A stretch of DNA of 60,831 nt from Lachnotalea sp. AF33-28 (GCF_003477885.1 NZ_QUEE01000020.1:1-60831); one strand, 5' to 3'; positions 8,874-17,531 are shown, numbered from the stretch's first letter. The notes: a model not told the origin generated them from the sequence alone. Translations and numbers: made by a program.

Positions 8874-9764
8874 ATGGAACTGCGTGTATTAAATTACTTT
8901 CTGATGGTGGCCAGAGAAGAAAATATGACAAGAGCATCCCAATTGCTCCATGTGACTCAGCCCACACTGTCGCGGCAGATCGCACAGCTGGAGGAGGAAT
9001 TGGGCATCAAGCTGTTCACCAGAAGCAATCACAATATCAATTTAACAGAGGACGGCATGCTTCTGAAGCGAAGAGCGGAAGAACTCCTGACGCTGGCAGA
9101 TAAAACCAAGCGGGATTTCATTCACAGTGAGGAAACCCTCACCGGTGAAATTACCATTGGCAGCGGGGAGTTTCAGAACACGCGCTTTTTATCCCAGATC
9201 ATTGCCCTATGCCGCAAGCGATATCCTCAACTGCGTTATCGGGTCTACAGCGGCGATGCGGATAATATCCGCGAGCGGATCGAACGGGGCCTTCTGGATT
9301 TTGGCTTGGTATTGGAACCCATCGATATTCGCAAATATGATTTCCTGTCTGCCCCGATGAAAGAGCGATGGGGCATTTGGGTGCGGACGGATTCCATTCT
9401 GGCGAAAAAAGAAACGGTGGGGCCGAAAGATTTGGTAGGAATTCCTTTGATTGCCAGTGCAAATGAATTTGCACTGAGCGAATTAGGCAAATGGTTTGGA
9501 GAGTATTACCGGCAACTGGACATCGTGGCGACTGGAAATCTGTTATACAACGAAGCCATGTTTGCAAAAGACGGGATTGGTACGGTTCTTGGCATTGAGC
9601 TTGACTGTTCCTATGATTATCTTCACTTTATCCCCCTCTCTCCAGCGTTGGAATCCAGCTCCGTGCTTATCTGGAAGAAAGATCAGATTTATTCCCCTGC
9701 AGCCACTGCATTTCTTGAGATTGCAAAGAAATACAAAAAAGACATAACTGACAATAATAACTAA
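8874..9764 (+). CDS. LysR-family transcriptional regulator
   Basis: A full-length 296-residue LysR regulator. The N-terminal winged helix-turn-helix is clear (NMTRASQLLHVTQPTLSRQI, residues about 18-37), followed by the linker helix and a periplasmic-binding-protein-like effector domain. It starts at ATG 8874 within a good promoter context and is followed by a terminator. It heads an array of same-strand redox genes (MerR, flavin reductase, flavodoxins, aldo/keto reductases), so it probably controls some of them. The effector is unknown. Confidence 0.9.
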   Translation: MELRVLNYFLMVAREENMTRASQLLHVTQPTLSRQIAQLEEELGIKLFTRSNHNINLTEDGMLLKRRAEELLTLADKTKRDFIHSEETLTGEITIGSGEFQNTRFLSQIIALCRKRYPQLRYRVYSGDADNIRERIERGLLDFGLVLEPIDIRKYDFLSAPMKERWGIWVRTDSILAKKETVGPKDLVGIPLIASANEFALSELGKWFGEYYRQLDIVATGNLLYNEAMFAKDGIGTVLGIELDCSYDYLHFIPLSPALESSSVLIWKKDQIYSPAATAFLEIAKKYKKDITDNNN

Positions 9765-9792
9765 GCATTAGACATAACTATTCGAACGATAT

Positions 9793-9832
9793 AAAATATA
9801 GGTGTTCCGAAAAGGAGCACCTATATTTTTTC
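9793..9832 (+). terminator. Terminator after the LysR gene
   Basis: AATATAGGTGTTCC (9795-9808) pairs with GGAGCACCTATATT (9814-9827), with one mismatch, followed by a T run. Confidence 0.8.
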
Positions 9833-9865
9833 TTTCTATATAAAGATTCACAAAGGAGTGAAAGC

Positions 9866-10222
9866 ATGACGATCCATGAGGCAAGTGAGCGGTACAGTAT
9901 CCCCATCGAGATCCTCAAAGAATACGAAAGCTGGGGATTGTGCGGCGAGGTAAAAAAGGTCATGGGCGCTTGGCAGTATGACGAGGAGGATATCAAACGG
10001 CTGAGCATGATCATGACGCTGCATGACCTTGGCTTCGATAATGAGGAAGTAAGTCTTTACATGCAGCTTATGTTGCAGGGGGAATCCACGAAAGCAGAAC
10101 GCATGCGCATGATAGCAAAAAAACGTGACAATACGCTGGACGAAATCCATTTTAAACAAAAGCAATTGGATCGCCTAGATTATCTCAAATTCAATATGCA
10201 GAGAGCAAGAAAAGCTGATTAA
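9866..10222 (+). CDS. MerR-family transcriptional regulator
   Basis: A 118-residue protein with a MerR-type N-terminal DNA-binding domain: a helix-turn-helix (HEASERYSIPIEILKEYESW), a wing with the typical YDEEDIKRL motif and then a coiled-coil dimer helix. There is no C-terminal metal or drug-binding domain and no conserved cysteine, so it resembles the short MerR regulators that sit next to flavodoxin and oxidoreductase genes. The start has AAAGGAG upstream. The next gene begins 13 bp after the stop, which implies one operon with the broken flavin reductase. Confidence 0.8.
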   Translation: MTIHEASERYSIPIEILKEYESWGLCGEVKKVMGAWQYDEEDIKRLSMIMTLHDLGFDNEEVSLYMQLMLQGESTKAERMRMIAKKRDNTLDEIHFKQKQLDRLDYLKFNMQRARKAD

Positions 10223-10235
10223 GGAGGGAATCATC

Positions 10236-10612
10236 ATGAAAAAGAATATTGGAACCGGGCTGGCGCTGTATCCCACCCCTTTGGCGGTGGTCGGACCATG
10301 GTGGACGGCAAACCCAACTATGTGCTGGTGGGGCATCTGGGCATCATCGGGCATGACCGCATCCTGGTCAGCCTGGCAAAGCCCCATTACATCAACCAAG
10401 GTATTAAAGAGACCAAGGCGCTCACCGTCAGCATCGTGGACGAGTCAATGCTGAAAAAGGCGGACTATGTAGGCTGCAGCAGCGGCAACAAAACCGACAA
10501 ATCGGCGGTGTTCGCCTACCACACGTTAAAACCGGTGCTGTTCGAGATGCCCACCTATGAATATCTCCGCACAGGAGACATCATCGGCAAGTGCATGAGC
10601 TTTGGCAAGGAG
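10236..10612 (+). pseudogene. Broken flavin reductase (FMN-binding split barrel)
   Basis: It starts with a good AGGAGG site and reads MKKNIGTGLALYPTPLAVVG in the first frame. It then shifts frame at about 10293 and continues as MVDGKPNYVLVGHLGIIGHD, the FMN-binding barrel of the flavin reductase-like family. Further on FAYHT is joined directly to LKPVLFEMPTYEYLRTGDI. Family members have roughly 50 more residues here, so a deletion is inferred. The C-terminal GKCMSFGKEF then runs into the next gene's flavodoxin sequence in another frame. Three lesions in under 400 bp leave no functional product. Confidence 0.8.
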
Positions 10613-10943
10613 TTCCGCCCAGACCGGAGCGGACCTGCTGGAGATCATACCCGAAACGCCCTATTCTGAGAATTACAACACGGTGGTGGATCAGGCGAAG
10701 GATGAAATCCGCCATGGCTATCATCCAACCATTAAAAAGGACAATGTGGACCTCAATTCCTACGATACGGTCTACCTGGGCAGCCCCATCTGGTGGGGAA
10801 CGATGGCCCCACCCGTCATGATCTTTCTCAGCGAAAACGACCTTGACGGCAAAACGATCCTGCCGTTTACCACCCATGGGGGCGGCGGGCGTGGCGCCGA
10901 ACAGGAGATTGCCGCTTGGATCAAACAAAATCAATTAGATTAA
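10605..10943 (+). pseudogene. Flavodoxin lacking its N-terminal FMN loop
   Basis: It encodes a flavodoxin-like protein from AQTGADLLEIIPETPYSENY to the natural C-terminus (ending QNQLD). The first beta strand and the FMN phosphate loop (usually YxSxTGxT) are missing: the frame begins inside sequence that belongs to the flavin reductase upstream. The junction near 10612 therefore fuses the tail of one gene to the body of the next. A Met at 10602 gives an open frame, but the product would not bind FMN in the usual way. The WWG and THGGGG motifs of the remaining fold are intact. Confidence 0.75.
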
Positions 10944-10966
10944 AAACAAATGAGAGGAGCTTAACC

Positions 10967-11629
10967 ATGAAAAAAGTAATGACCCTGATGATAACGCTTG
11001 CCCTGCTGTTCACGATGGCGGCTTGTTCCAACCAAAATGCATCCCAGAGTGAGGATCCTTCCTCCTCCGCACCGCAGAGCAGTGAACCCACCTCCGAATC
11101 TTCACAGGCACCTTTTGAAACGCCTTCTTCCGAACCGGAGGACTCCGCGGCAAAGGCCCTGGTCGTGTACTTCTCCTGGTCCGGCAATACCGAGTCGGTA
11201 GCAAACGAGATTGTGGCCCAGACCGGCGCGGATGTATTTGAGATCACTCCGGCGACCCCCTATACCGATGACTACGACGCGCTTCTGGATATCGCACAGG
11301 AGGAGAAGCAAAACGACGCCCGCCCGGCTATCTCCGGCAGCATTGAAAATCTCGACCAATATGACGTGGTCTATGTGGGCTTCCCCAACTGGTGGGGCGA
11401 TATGCCGATGATCCTCTACTCCTTTTTCGATGCGTATGACCTGTCCGGCAAGACGGTCGCCCCTTTTGTGACCAGCGGCGGAAGCGGGTTTTCGGGCAGC
11501 ATCAACACAATGAAAACCCTGGAGCCAGACGCTACCATTGCAGATGGATTGTCCCTGGGCAGTTCGCAGGCGGCAAACCCCGGCAGCGCGGTAACAGAAT
11601 GGCTCAGCGGCTTGGGCTTATCTGAATAG
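10967..11629 (+). CDS. Flavodoxin-domain lipoprotein
   Basis: A secreted, membrane-anchored flavodoxin. ATG 10967 (after GAGAGGAGC) gives a signal peptide with lipobox TMAAC (Cys near residue 19), then a 45-residue Ser/Glu/Pro tether and a complete flavodoxin fold. The FMN phosphate loop is SWSGNTESV, and the ring-binding loops carry NWWGDMP and SGGSGFSG. The family normally transfers electrons in the cytosol; here export to the outer face of the membrane is predicted. It is followed at 11 bp by a second lipoprotein with the same fold, so they form one operon. The electron partner is unknown; the island's membrane protein DUF4405 is a candidate. Confidence 0.85.
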   Translation: MKKVMTLMITLALLFTMAACSNQNASQSEDPSSSAPQSSEPTSESSQAPFETPSSEPEDSAAKALVVYFSWSGNTESVANEIVAQTGADVFEITPATPYTDDYDALLDIAQEEKQNDARPAISGSIENLDQYDVVYVGFPNWWGDMPMILYSFFDAYDLSGKTVAPFVTSGGSGFSGSINTMKTLEPDATIADGLSLGSSQAANPGSAVTEWLSGLGLSE

Positions 11630-11640
11630 GAGGCGCTCAA

Positions 11641-13089
11641 ATGAAACGATGCCTGACACTTATTTTATCACTGCTTTTGGCCTTTTCCCTGACGGCATGC
11701 AGTCAAGCTGAAAGCAGCGGAAACAGTGATCCTGTCTCCAGCACGCCAACAGCTTCGGAAGCTGACAAAACAGAAGTGCCTGAAAATTTTGTTTTGATCG
11801 AGGGCGGCAGTTTTCAAATGGGCAGCCCGGAGGACGAAGCGTGGCGCAGCGAGGATGAGGCGCAGCACACCGTGACGGTCAGCGACTTCTATATCAGCCA
11901 GTACGAACTGACGCAAAGCGAGTACCAGGCCGTCATGAATGAAAACCCCAGTAACTTTCAGGGCGATACCCTTCCTGTGGAGAGTGTGAGCTGGCTGGAC
12001 GCCATCGCCTACTGCAATGCCCGCAGCGAACAGGAGAGCCTGACCCCAGCTTACACCGTAGACGGCCAGAGTGTCAGCTGGGACCGCAGTGCAAACGGCT
12101 ACCGACTGCCCACCGAAGCAGAGTGGGAATATGCCTGCCGTGCAGGCACAACGACCCCTTTCTATATTGAAAACTCCCCCAGTGCGGAGAACACAAATTT
12201 TTACGGCCATTATCCCTATATGATCGAGGACAATTACTTTTCCCAGGGCAATCTGGAGGTACAACCGGGCGAATACCGCCAGACCACCGTCGCCGTGGGC
12301 AGTTTCGACCCGAGCCCCAACGGCCTATATGATATGTACGGCAACGTGGCGGAATGGGTTTGGGACTACTACGGGGCCTACCCCGCCGAGGAGCAGACTG
12401 ATCCCACGGGGCCGGAGAGCGGCGCGCTTCGTGTCTACCGGGGCGGCGGATGGAACGACTTTGCCAAAAACCTGCGGTCGGCCTACCGTGCCACCATGGA
12501 GCAGGAGAAGGGCAGCTTTAATCTTGGTATCCGCCTGGTGCGCAACGCCGCGGCTGGTACCGGCAGCGTGTCTGGCATTGGGGCACAACAAGCAGGCGGA
12601 TCGGGTGGCAAGGTTCTGATCACCTACTTCTCCTGGGGCGGCAATACCCGGGGCGTCGCCGAAGAAATCCAGGCGCAAACTGGTGCAGACCTGTTCGAGA
12701 TCACTTTGGTAAATCCCTACTCCAGCGACTACAATACGGTGCTGGAGGAGGCGCAACGGGATCAGAATGCACAGGCGCGCCCGGAGCTTCAAAATCATGT
12801 AGAGAACATGGAGCAGTATGACACTATTCTGCTTGGATACCCCAATTGGTGGGCCTCTATCCCCATGCCAATTGCCTCGTTCCTGGAAGAATATGATTTT
12901 TCAGGCAAAACCATCATTCCGTTTTGCTCCCACGGCGGCGGGGAGTTTGGTCAGTGCCTGACGGCCATCACCAAACTGGTTCCCGACGCAAGGATTGGCG
13001 AGGCGCTGAGCATCCACTATTCCGGTGGAAGCAGTATGCCGGGCGATGTGAGCGACTGGCTGTCCGCCAACGGAATTGCAGGTAACTAA
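11641..13089 (+). CDS. Lipoprotein fusing an FGE/SUMF1-like domain to a flavodoxin
   Basis: A 482-residue lipoprotein (lipobox LTAC, Cys near residue 20). Residues about 45-300 form a formylglycine-generating-enzyme-like domain (IEGGSFQMGSPEDE, RLPTEAEWEYACRAGTTTPF, YDMYGNVAEWVWD, YRGGGWNDF). Residues about 322-480 form a flavodoxin with loop SWGGNTRGV and motif NWWASIP. True sulfatase-activating enzymes carry two active-site cysteines in the last third of the FGE domain; here that stretch (GGGWNDFAKNLRSAYRATME) has none. The domain is probably structural, binding or a different enzyme of the SUMF1/EgtB/PvdO group. Joining it to an exported flavodoxin is unusual. The gene directly follows the other flavodoxin lipoprotein. 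Confidence 0.85.
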   Translation: MKRCLTLILSLLLAFSLTACSQAESSGNSDPVSSTPTASEADKTEVPENFVLIEGGSFQMGSPEDEAWRSEDEAQHTVTVSDFYISQYELTQSEYQAVMNENPSNFQGDTLPVESVSWLDAIAYCNARSEQESLTPAYTVDGQSVSWDRSANGYRLPTEAEWEYACRAGTTTPFYIENSPSAENTNFYGHYPYMIEDNYFSQGNLEVQPGEYRQTTVAVGSFDPSPNGLYDMYGNVAEWVWDYYGAYPAEEQTDPTGPESGALRVYRGGGWNDFAKNLRSAYRATMEQEKGSFNLGIRLVRNAAAGTGSVSGIGAQQAGGSGGKVLITYFSWGGNTRGVAEEIQAQTGADLFEITLVNPYSSDYNTVLEEAQRDQNAQARPELQNHVENMEQYDTILLGYPNWWASIPMPIASFLEEYDFSGKTIIPFCSHGGGEFGQCLTAITKLVPDARIGEALSIHYSGGSSMPGDVSDWLSANGIAGN

Positions 13090-13124
13090 TTAAAAACCAT
13101 CAAAATAGTAAAGGAGAATTTCTT

Positions 13125-14078
13125 GTGAATAACAATCATAAATTTCCAAAAATCGCACTGGGTACCTGGTCCTGGGGCGTCGGCGCTGTCGGCGGCGATC
13201 GGGTGTTTGGCAATCATCTGGGTGAGACGGAGCTGAAAGAAGTCTTTGACGCCGCTATGGAAGCGGGCCTCAACCTCTGGGATACCGCCACCGTTTACGG
13301 CATGGGCGCTTCAGAGGATATCCTGGGCGCGTTCGCCAAGACCTATTCCCGCGAGGACGTGCTCCTCTCCACCAAATTCACCCCGCAGATCGCCGGGAAT
13401 GAGGCAGACCCTGTGGCGGCTATGTGCGACGCCAGCCTGAAACGCCTGGGAGCCGACTCCATCGACGTTTACTGGATTCACAACCCCGCCGATGTGGAAA
13501 AATGGACCCCCGGCCTGGTTTCTCTGGTCAAAAGCGGTAAAGTGAAGCAGGTGGGCGTGTCCAACCACAACCTGGCCCAAATTAAGCGCGCCGAGGAAAT
13601 CCTCAGCAAAGAGGGAGTTCACCTTTCCGCGGTTCAGAATCATTTCAGCCTGCTCTACCGTTCCTCCGAGGACGGCGGCATTCTCGATTACTGCAAGGAA
13701 AACGGCATCGATTTCTACGCATACATGGTATTGGAGCAGGGGGCGCTCAGCGGTAAGTATGATACGCAGCACCCGCTTCCAGAAGGCAGCCAGCGCGGCG
13801 ACACCTACAATCCCATTCTGCCGCAGATCGAAAAGCTGATCGCCGCTATGCGTGAAATCGGCGAACAGCACGGCGTGGGTGCGCCGCAGGTCGCCATTGC
13901 CTGGGCGATTGCCATGGGCACCCGGCCCATTATCGGCGTGACAAAACCTTCCCAGGTGACCGACGCGGCCAAGGCGACCGGCGTTTCCCTGACCGCAGAG
14001 GAGATGGCGCAGCTGGAGACTCTGGCTAAAGAAGCGAATGTGGACACCAGAGGCTCCTGGGAAAATCCTATGGCGTAA
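13125..14078 (+). CDS. Aldo/keto reductase
   Basis: NADPH-dependent carbonyl reductase of the AKR superfamily, 317 residues, cytosolic. The catalytic Asp and Tyr lie in NLWDTATVYGMG, the Lys in LSTKFTP and the His in VYWIHNP. The C-terminal cofactor segment is RPIIGVTKPSQV. The start is GTG 13125 after AAAGGAG. It follows the flavodoxin lipoproteins at 35 bp and ends at a terminator, so it probably closes that operon. Substrate is not readable from sequence. Confidence 0.9.
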   Translation: MNNNHKFPKIALGTWSWGVGAVGGDRVFGNHLGETELKEVFDAAMEAGLNLWDTATVYGMGASEDILGAFAKTYSREDVLLSTKFTPQIAGNEADPVAAMCDASLKRLGADSIDVYWIHNPADVEKWTPGLVSLVKSGKVKQVGVSNHNLAQIKRAEEILSKEGVHLSAVQNHFSLLYRSSEDGGILDYCKENGIDFYAYMVLEQGALSGKYDTQHPLPEGSQRGDTYNPILPQIEKLIAAMREIGEQHGVGAPQVAIAWAIAMGTRPIIGVTKPSQVTDAAKATGVSLTAEEMAQLETLAKEANVDTRGSWENPMA

Positions 14079-14086
14079 TTTTGCTG

Positions 14087-14126
14087 AAGGGAGAAGCGGC
14101 AGCTTTTGCCCGCCTCTCCCTTTTTT
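14087..14126 (+). terminator. Terminator after the first aldo/keto reductase
   Basis: AAGGGAGAAGCGGC (14087-14100) pairs imperfectly with GCCCGCCTCTCCCTT (14108-14122), followed by six T. Confidence 0.8.
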
Positions 14127-14149
14127 AATAAGAATTGGAGGATACAACA

Positions 14150-14248
14150 ATGCCGGTTATTACATTTGAAGCTGCAAAGCTGACAAAAGAACAAAAGCAA
14201 GCACTGGTGAAAGGCTTCACGGAGATGGATATAAAAAGGCTTTCATAG
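14150..14248 (+). pseudogene. 4-oxalocrotonate tautomerase-like N-terminal fragment
   Basis: The frame MPVITFEAAKLTKEQKQALV has the catalytic N-terminal Pro and first helix of a tautomerase-family protein, with a ribosome site (GGAGGA) upstream. After about 25 residues the similarity stops and the frame ends at TAG 14246-14248, whereas family members have about 60 residues or more. The sequence passes into a different gene's tail near 14228. Confidence 0.65.
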
Positions 14249-14408
14249 AAAAAGGAATCGAAACATTTGTATCCCCGGCTGACGCATCGGATCAGGGCAG
14301 CTTAAAGGCGGCATTTCCCCTGAAACACATTTTGCGTCTGAAAAGATCGCGGAAACATTCTGGGAGTTGTATGAAACCCGCAGAAAAATAGAAATCCCTT
14401 ACGAATAA
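14230..14408 (+). pseudogene. C-terminal fragment of an unidentified protein
   Basis: From about 14230 another frame reads GYKKAFIEKGIETFVSPADA and then shifts near 14310 to GGISPETHFASEKIAETFWE, ending IEIPYE at TAA 14406-14408. This looks like the tail of an enzyme, perhaps a short-chain oxidoreductase, whose body was removed by the deletion that fused it to the tautomerase start. The family is not securely recognised. Confidence 0.5.
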
Positions 14409-14427
14409 AGAAATGGAGGAAACACAA

Positions 14428-15174
14428 ATGGCAGTAAAACAAACGGCGGGTCGAAGAGACCTGGGCGATTTTGCCCCCAAATTTGCGCAGCTCAACGATG
14501 ATGTCCTTTTTGGTGAGGTGTGGAGCCGGGAAGAAAAACTCTTGCTGCGGGACCGCTCCCTCGTCACGGTGGTGTCGCTGATGGCGCAGGGGCTTACCGA
14601 TTCGTCTTTTCAGTACCATCTGATGACAGCCAAAAAGAATGGTATCACGAAAGAAGAGATCGCGGAAATCCTGACACAAGCGGCGTTTTACGCGGGTTGG
14701 CCCAAAGCCTGGGCTGCCTTCCGCATGGCAAAGAAAATCTGGGGTGAAGAAACCGCAGCCGATGCGGCCAGCGGCGGATTGTTTGGGCTGGGAGAGCCTA
14801 ACGACGCCTACGCCCAATATTTCATCGGAAAGAGCTATCTGAAGATGCTGACGACAACCGGCGTTTCCATTGCCAATGTCACCTTTGAACCAGGCTGCCG
14901 CAACAACTGGCACGTCCATCATGCCGAAAAGGGCGGCGGGCAGCTGCTGCTATGCACCGAGGGCCGCGGCTGGTACCAGGAGTGGGGCAAAGAGCCGCAG
15001 GCGCTTACCCAGGGCGATGTTGTCGAGATCCCCGCAGGGGTGAAGCACTGGCACGGCGCGGCGGCGGACAGCTGGTTTACCCATCTCGCGGTGGAATGCC
15101 CCGGAGAAAACACCAGCAACGAGTGGCTGGAGCCGGTTGAGAATCATGAACTTTATACTGAAAGGACAGAATGA
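14428..15174 (+). CDS. Carboxymuconolactone decarboxylase-cupin fusion
   Basis: A 248-residue two-domain protein. Residues about 1-110 are a carboxymuconolactone decarboxylase/AhpD-like helical domain (LRDRSLVTVVSLMAQGLTDS, AAFYAGWPKAWAAF). Residues about 130-245 are a cupin barrel with metal ligands in NNWHVHHAEKGGG and AGVKHWHG. I start at ATG 14428, which has GGAGG at 14415-14419. The AhpD-type CxxC redox pair is absent, so peroxide reduction is unlikely. Such fusions often sit beside aldo/keto reductases and LysR regulators, as here. A role in reactive carbonyl or quinone handling is inference. Confidence 0.85.
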   Translation: MAVKQTAGRRDLGDFAPKFAQLNDDVLFGEVWSREEKLLLRDRSLVTVVSLMAQGLTDSSFQYHLMTAKKNGITKEEIAEILTQAAFYAGWPKAWAAFRMAKKIWGEETAADAASGGLFGLGEPNDAYAQYFIGKSYLKMLTTTGVSIANVTFEPGCRNNWHVHHAEKGGGQLLLCTEGRGWYQEWGKEPQALTQGDVVEIPAGVKHWHGAAADSWFTHLAVECPGENTSNEWLEPVENHELYTERTE

Positions 15175-15187
15175 AAGAGGGTGCAAA

Positions 15188-16225
15188 ATGCAGTACACAA
15201 AGCTTGGAAATTCAGATTTAGAAGTATCCCGCATATGCATGGGCTGCATGGGGTTTGGCAATCCGAACAATGGGCAGCACAGCTGGACCATCGACGAAGA
15301 GCACTCCCGCGAGATCATTCAGCAAGGTTTGGCGCTGGGCGTCAACTTTTTTGATACGGCCATCGGCTACCAGAGCGGCACCAGTGAGCAGTATCTTGGC
15401 CGAGCCCTCAAAGACTTTGCGAAGCGGGACGAGGTAATTGTCGCCACCAAGTTTATTCCTCGTACAGCGGAGGAAATTGAGAAGGGCATCACCGGGCAGC
15501 AGCATATTGAACGGTTGCTCGATAAAAGCCTTCAAAACTTGGGAATGGATTATGTGGATTTGTATATCTACCACATGTGGGACTATCAAACGCCTATTTA
15601 TGAGATCCTCGAAGGGCTCAACAATATGGTGAAAGCCGGAAAGGTACGGTATATTGGCATCTCCAACTGCTTTGCGTGGCAGCTTGCCAAAGCAAACGCA
15701 CTGGCCAAGGCAAACTGCTTTGCGGAGTTTGTTTCCATACAGGGCCACTACAACCTGATCTTCCGCGAAGAAGAAAGAGAGATGGCGCCGCTCTGCCAGG
15801 CGGACAATATCGCCATGACTCCCTATAGTGCCCTGGCGGGCGGACGACTCGCAAAGCACCCAGGCGAAACCTCAAAGCGTCTGCAAGAGGACAGCTACGC
15901 CCGGTTCAAATACGACGCCACCGCCCAGCAGGACGGCGTGATTATCGCCCGGGTGGCCGAGCTGGCAGAGAAGCGCGGTGTTTCCATGACGGAGATTTCT
16001 CTGGCGTGGTTACTGCAAAAGGTCACCGCCCCGGTGGTCGGAGCAACGAAGCCGCACCATATGGATGGGGCTGCCAAAGCAGTGGATTTGAGGCTGACGG
16101 AAGAAGAAACAGCCTATCTCGAGGAGCCCTATATTCCCCACAAGTTGGTAGGCGTGATGGCACAAAATACTGCGGCCACCGCAGGAGAAAAACATGTCTG
16201 GTCTACCGGCACTCAGGAAATATAA
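15188..16225 (+). CDS. Second aldo/keto reductase
   Basis: A 345-residue AKR with the catalytic residues in NFFDTAIGYQSG (Asp, Tyr), VATKF (Lys) and YIYHMWD (His), and the cofactor loop VVGATKPHHM near the C-terminus. It starts at ATG 15188, 13 bp after the decarboxylase-cupin gene, with AGAGGGTG as ribosome site; this implies co-transcription. It belongs to a different AKR subgroup from the upstream copy (longer N-terminal loop, IEVS-like start TKLGNSDLEVSRICMG). The substrate is unknown. Confidence 0.9.
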   Translation: MQYTKLGNSDLEVSRICMGCMGFGNPNNGQHSWTIDEEHSREIIQQGLALGVNFFDTAIGYQSGTSEQYLGRALKDFAKRDEVIVATKFIPRTAEEIEKGITGQQHIERLLDKSLQNLGMDYVDLYIYHMWDYQTPIYEILEGLNNMVKAGKVRYIGISNCFAWQLAKANALAKANCFAEFVSIQGHYNLIFREEEREMAPLCQADNIAMTPYSALAGGRLAKHPGETSKRLQEDSYARFKYDATAQQDGVIIARVAELAEKRGVSMTEISLAWLLQKVTAPVVGATKPHHMDGAAKAVDLRLTEEETAYLEEPYIPHKLVGVMAQNTAATAGEKHVWSTGTQEI

Positions 16226-16253
16226 GCACTCAGGGTAATTGAGGAGGTAAAAA

Positions 16254-16979
16254 ATGAAACCAAAAGCTGCAATCAAAATTGTAGTAGATGTCTTCATGAC
16301 TCTGGCATTGCTCCTCCTGATGGGTTATCAATTTTGGGGAGACGCAGCGCACGAGTGGATCGGCGGTGGGATGCTGGTGCTGTTTATCGCACATCACATT
16401 CTGAATGCCGGCTGGTATAAAACTTTATTTAAAGGAAAGTACACGCCCATGCGCGTTTTCCAGTTTTGCGTGGATACTCTGGTGCTTATCGCCATGCTTG
16501 CGCAGATGTACAGCGGAATCACGATGTCGCGGCATGTATTCGCCTTTCTCCCTTTCGATGGCGGTATGGCCCCGGCAAGGCGGCTTCACATCCTGGGCGC
16601 TTATTGGGGCTTTGTGCTGATGAGCCTGCATCTGGGAATGCACTGGAGTATGTTTATCGGACTTGCAAAAAAGCATCTCAAGAACCCCTCCAGAGTTATC
16701 TCTGTTTCCACCGCCCTCGCAGGCGTGCTGATTGCAGCCTATGGCATATTTGTGTTTGTGAGGCGTGATCTCCTTACTTATCTGCTTCTGCAAACAGAGT
16801 TTGTATTTATGGATTTCAGCGAATCCAAGCTGTTGTTCTATCTTGACTATCTTGCTATGATGGGCCTCTTTATCTTTTTAGCCCACTCTTGCTCGAAAAT
16901 TTTGAGAAAGTTCGGAGCTAAGCACAAAAAGGAGATGCCCTTCACCGGAAGGCAATGTATTCTGGATAAAACGGAGTGA
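16254..16979 (+). CDS. DUF4405 family membrane protein
   Basis: A 241-residue integral membrane protein with about six hydrophobic helices. Histidines placed in or next to helices (IAHHILN, RRLHILGAYWG, SLHLGMHWS) resemble the heme-ligand pattern of b-type cytochromes, to which DUF4405 proteins are related. It may therefore carry electrons across the membrane between cytosolic reductases and the exported flavodoxin lipoproteins of the same island; this is inference. It follows the second AKR at 28 bp after a GGAGG site. Confidence 0.75.
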   Translation: MKPKAAIKIVVDVFMTLALLLLMGYQFWGDAAHEWIGGGMLVLFIAHHILNAGWYKTLFKGKYTPMRVFQFCVDTLVLIAMLAQMYSGITMSRHVFAFLPFDGGMAPARRLHILGAYWGFVLMSLHLGMHWSMFIGLAKKHLKNPSRVISVSTALAGVLIAAYGIFVFVRRDLLTYLLLQTEFVFMDFSESKLLFYLDYLAMMGLFIFLAHSCSKILRKFGAKHKKEMPFTGRQCILDKTE

Positions 16980-16980
16980 A

Positions 16981-17100
16981 ATGGAGCAATATCCCCTCGC
17001 TCACGATATGCGTGAAATGCTGCCTATCTTCGATGATGACGCCAAAAGCGAGTTCTATTACTTACCGAAAAAAGAAGATGGCTCCTATAAGATTCTATAA
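16981..17100 (+). CDS. Short protein of 39 residues, possibly a gene remnant
   Basis: An open frame starting MEQYPLAHDMREMLPIFDDD and ending at TAA 17098, one base after the DUF4405 stop. The composition is protein-like and acidic with no membrane segment. It has no good ribosome site of its own beyond the end of the previous gene, so translational coupling or a remnant of a larger C-terminus are both possible. Not recognised. Confidence 0.35.
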   Translation: MEQYPLAHDMREMLPIFDDDAKSEFYYLPKKEDGSYKIL

Positions 17101-17127
17101 AATATGTGAGGAAAGGCGGTCAGGATA

Positions 17128-17502
17128 ATGGAAATACTGCAGCGTGAACTGGTGTATCTCTGGTATTATTTCAGCGTTCAGCTGGAACAGATCTTCCCAT
17201 ACTGGATTCTCGGTATGCTTCTGGGGTCAGCGGCATCGGTGTTTCTCAAGGACCGGATACATACTGTGTTTCGTTCTCTTGGGGACAGAAAGTTGGGCGT
17301 TTTGGGCATAGCCGCTTCTTTTTCCAAAAGCGGTATCAAGGATGACTGGCTGGCGGCCTTTATGATCACAGGTCCGGCTACCAAAATCACCAACCTCGGC
17401 GCTGTTAAAATCGTGCTCGGATTGAAACGGTTTCTTTTATATCTGGCTTATGTCATGGTGTTTGCCCTGTTCACCGGGTGGATCACGAATTTGCTTGTGT
17501 AA
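17128..17502 (+). pseudogene. Permease (ArsP/UPF0718-like) with large internal deletion
   Basis: The N-terminus (residues about 1-55, YLWYYFSVQLEQIFPYWILG) and the C-terminus (ITGPATKITNLGAVKIVLG to the end) match a predicted permease family of roughly 300 residues with 8-10 membrane helices. Only 124 residues remain. The frame is open, but the middle helices are gone: LGVLGI joins AASFSKSG, and AAFM joins ITGPATK. A working transporter is not expected. The frame-preserving nature of both joins is notable. Confidence 0.6.
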
Positions 17503-17531
17503 ACAAAAATGAAAATAAAGGGGAAATTGAA

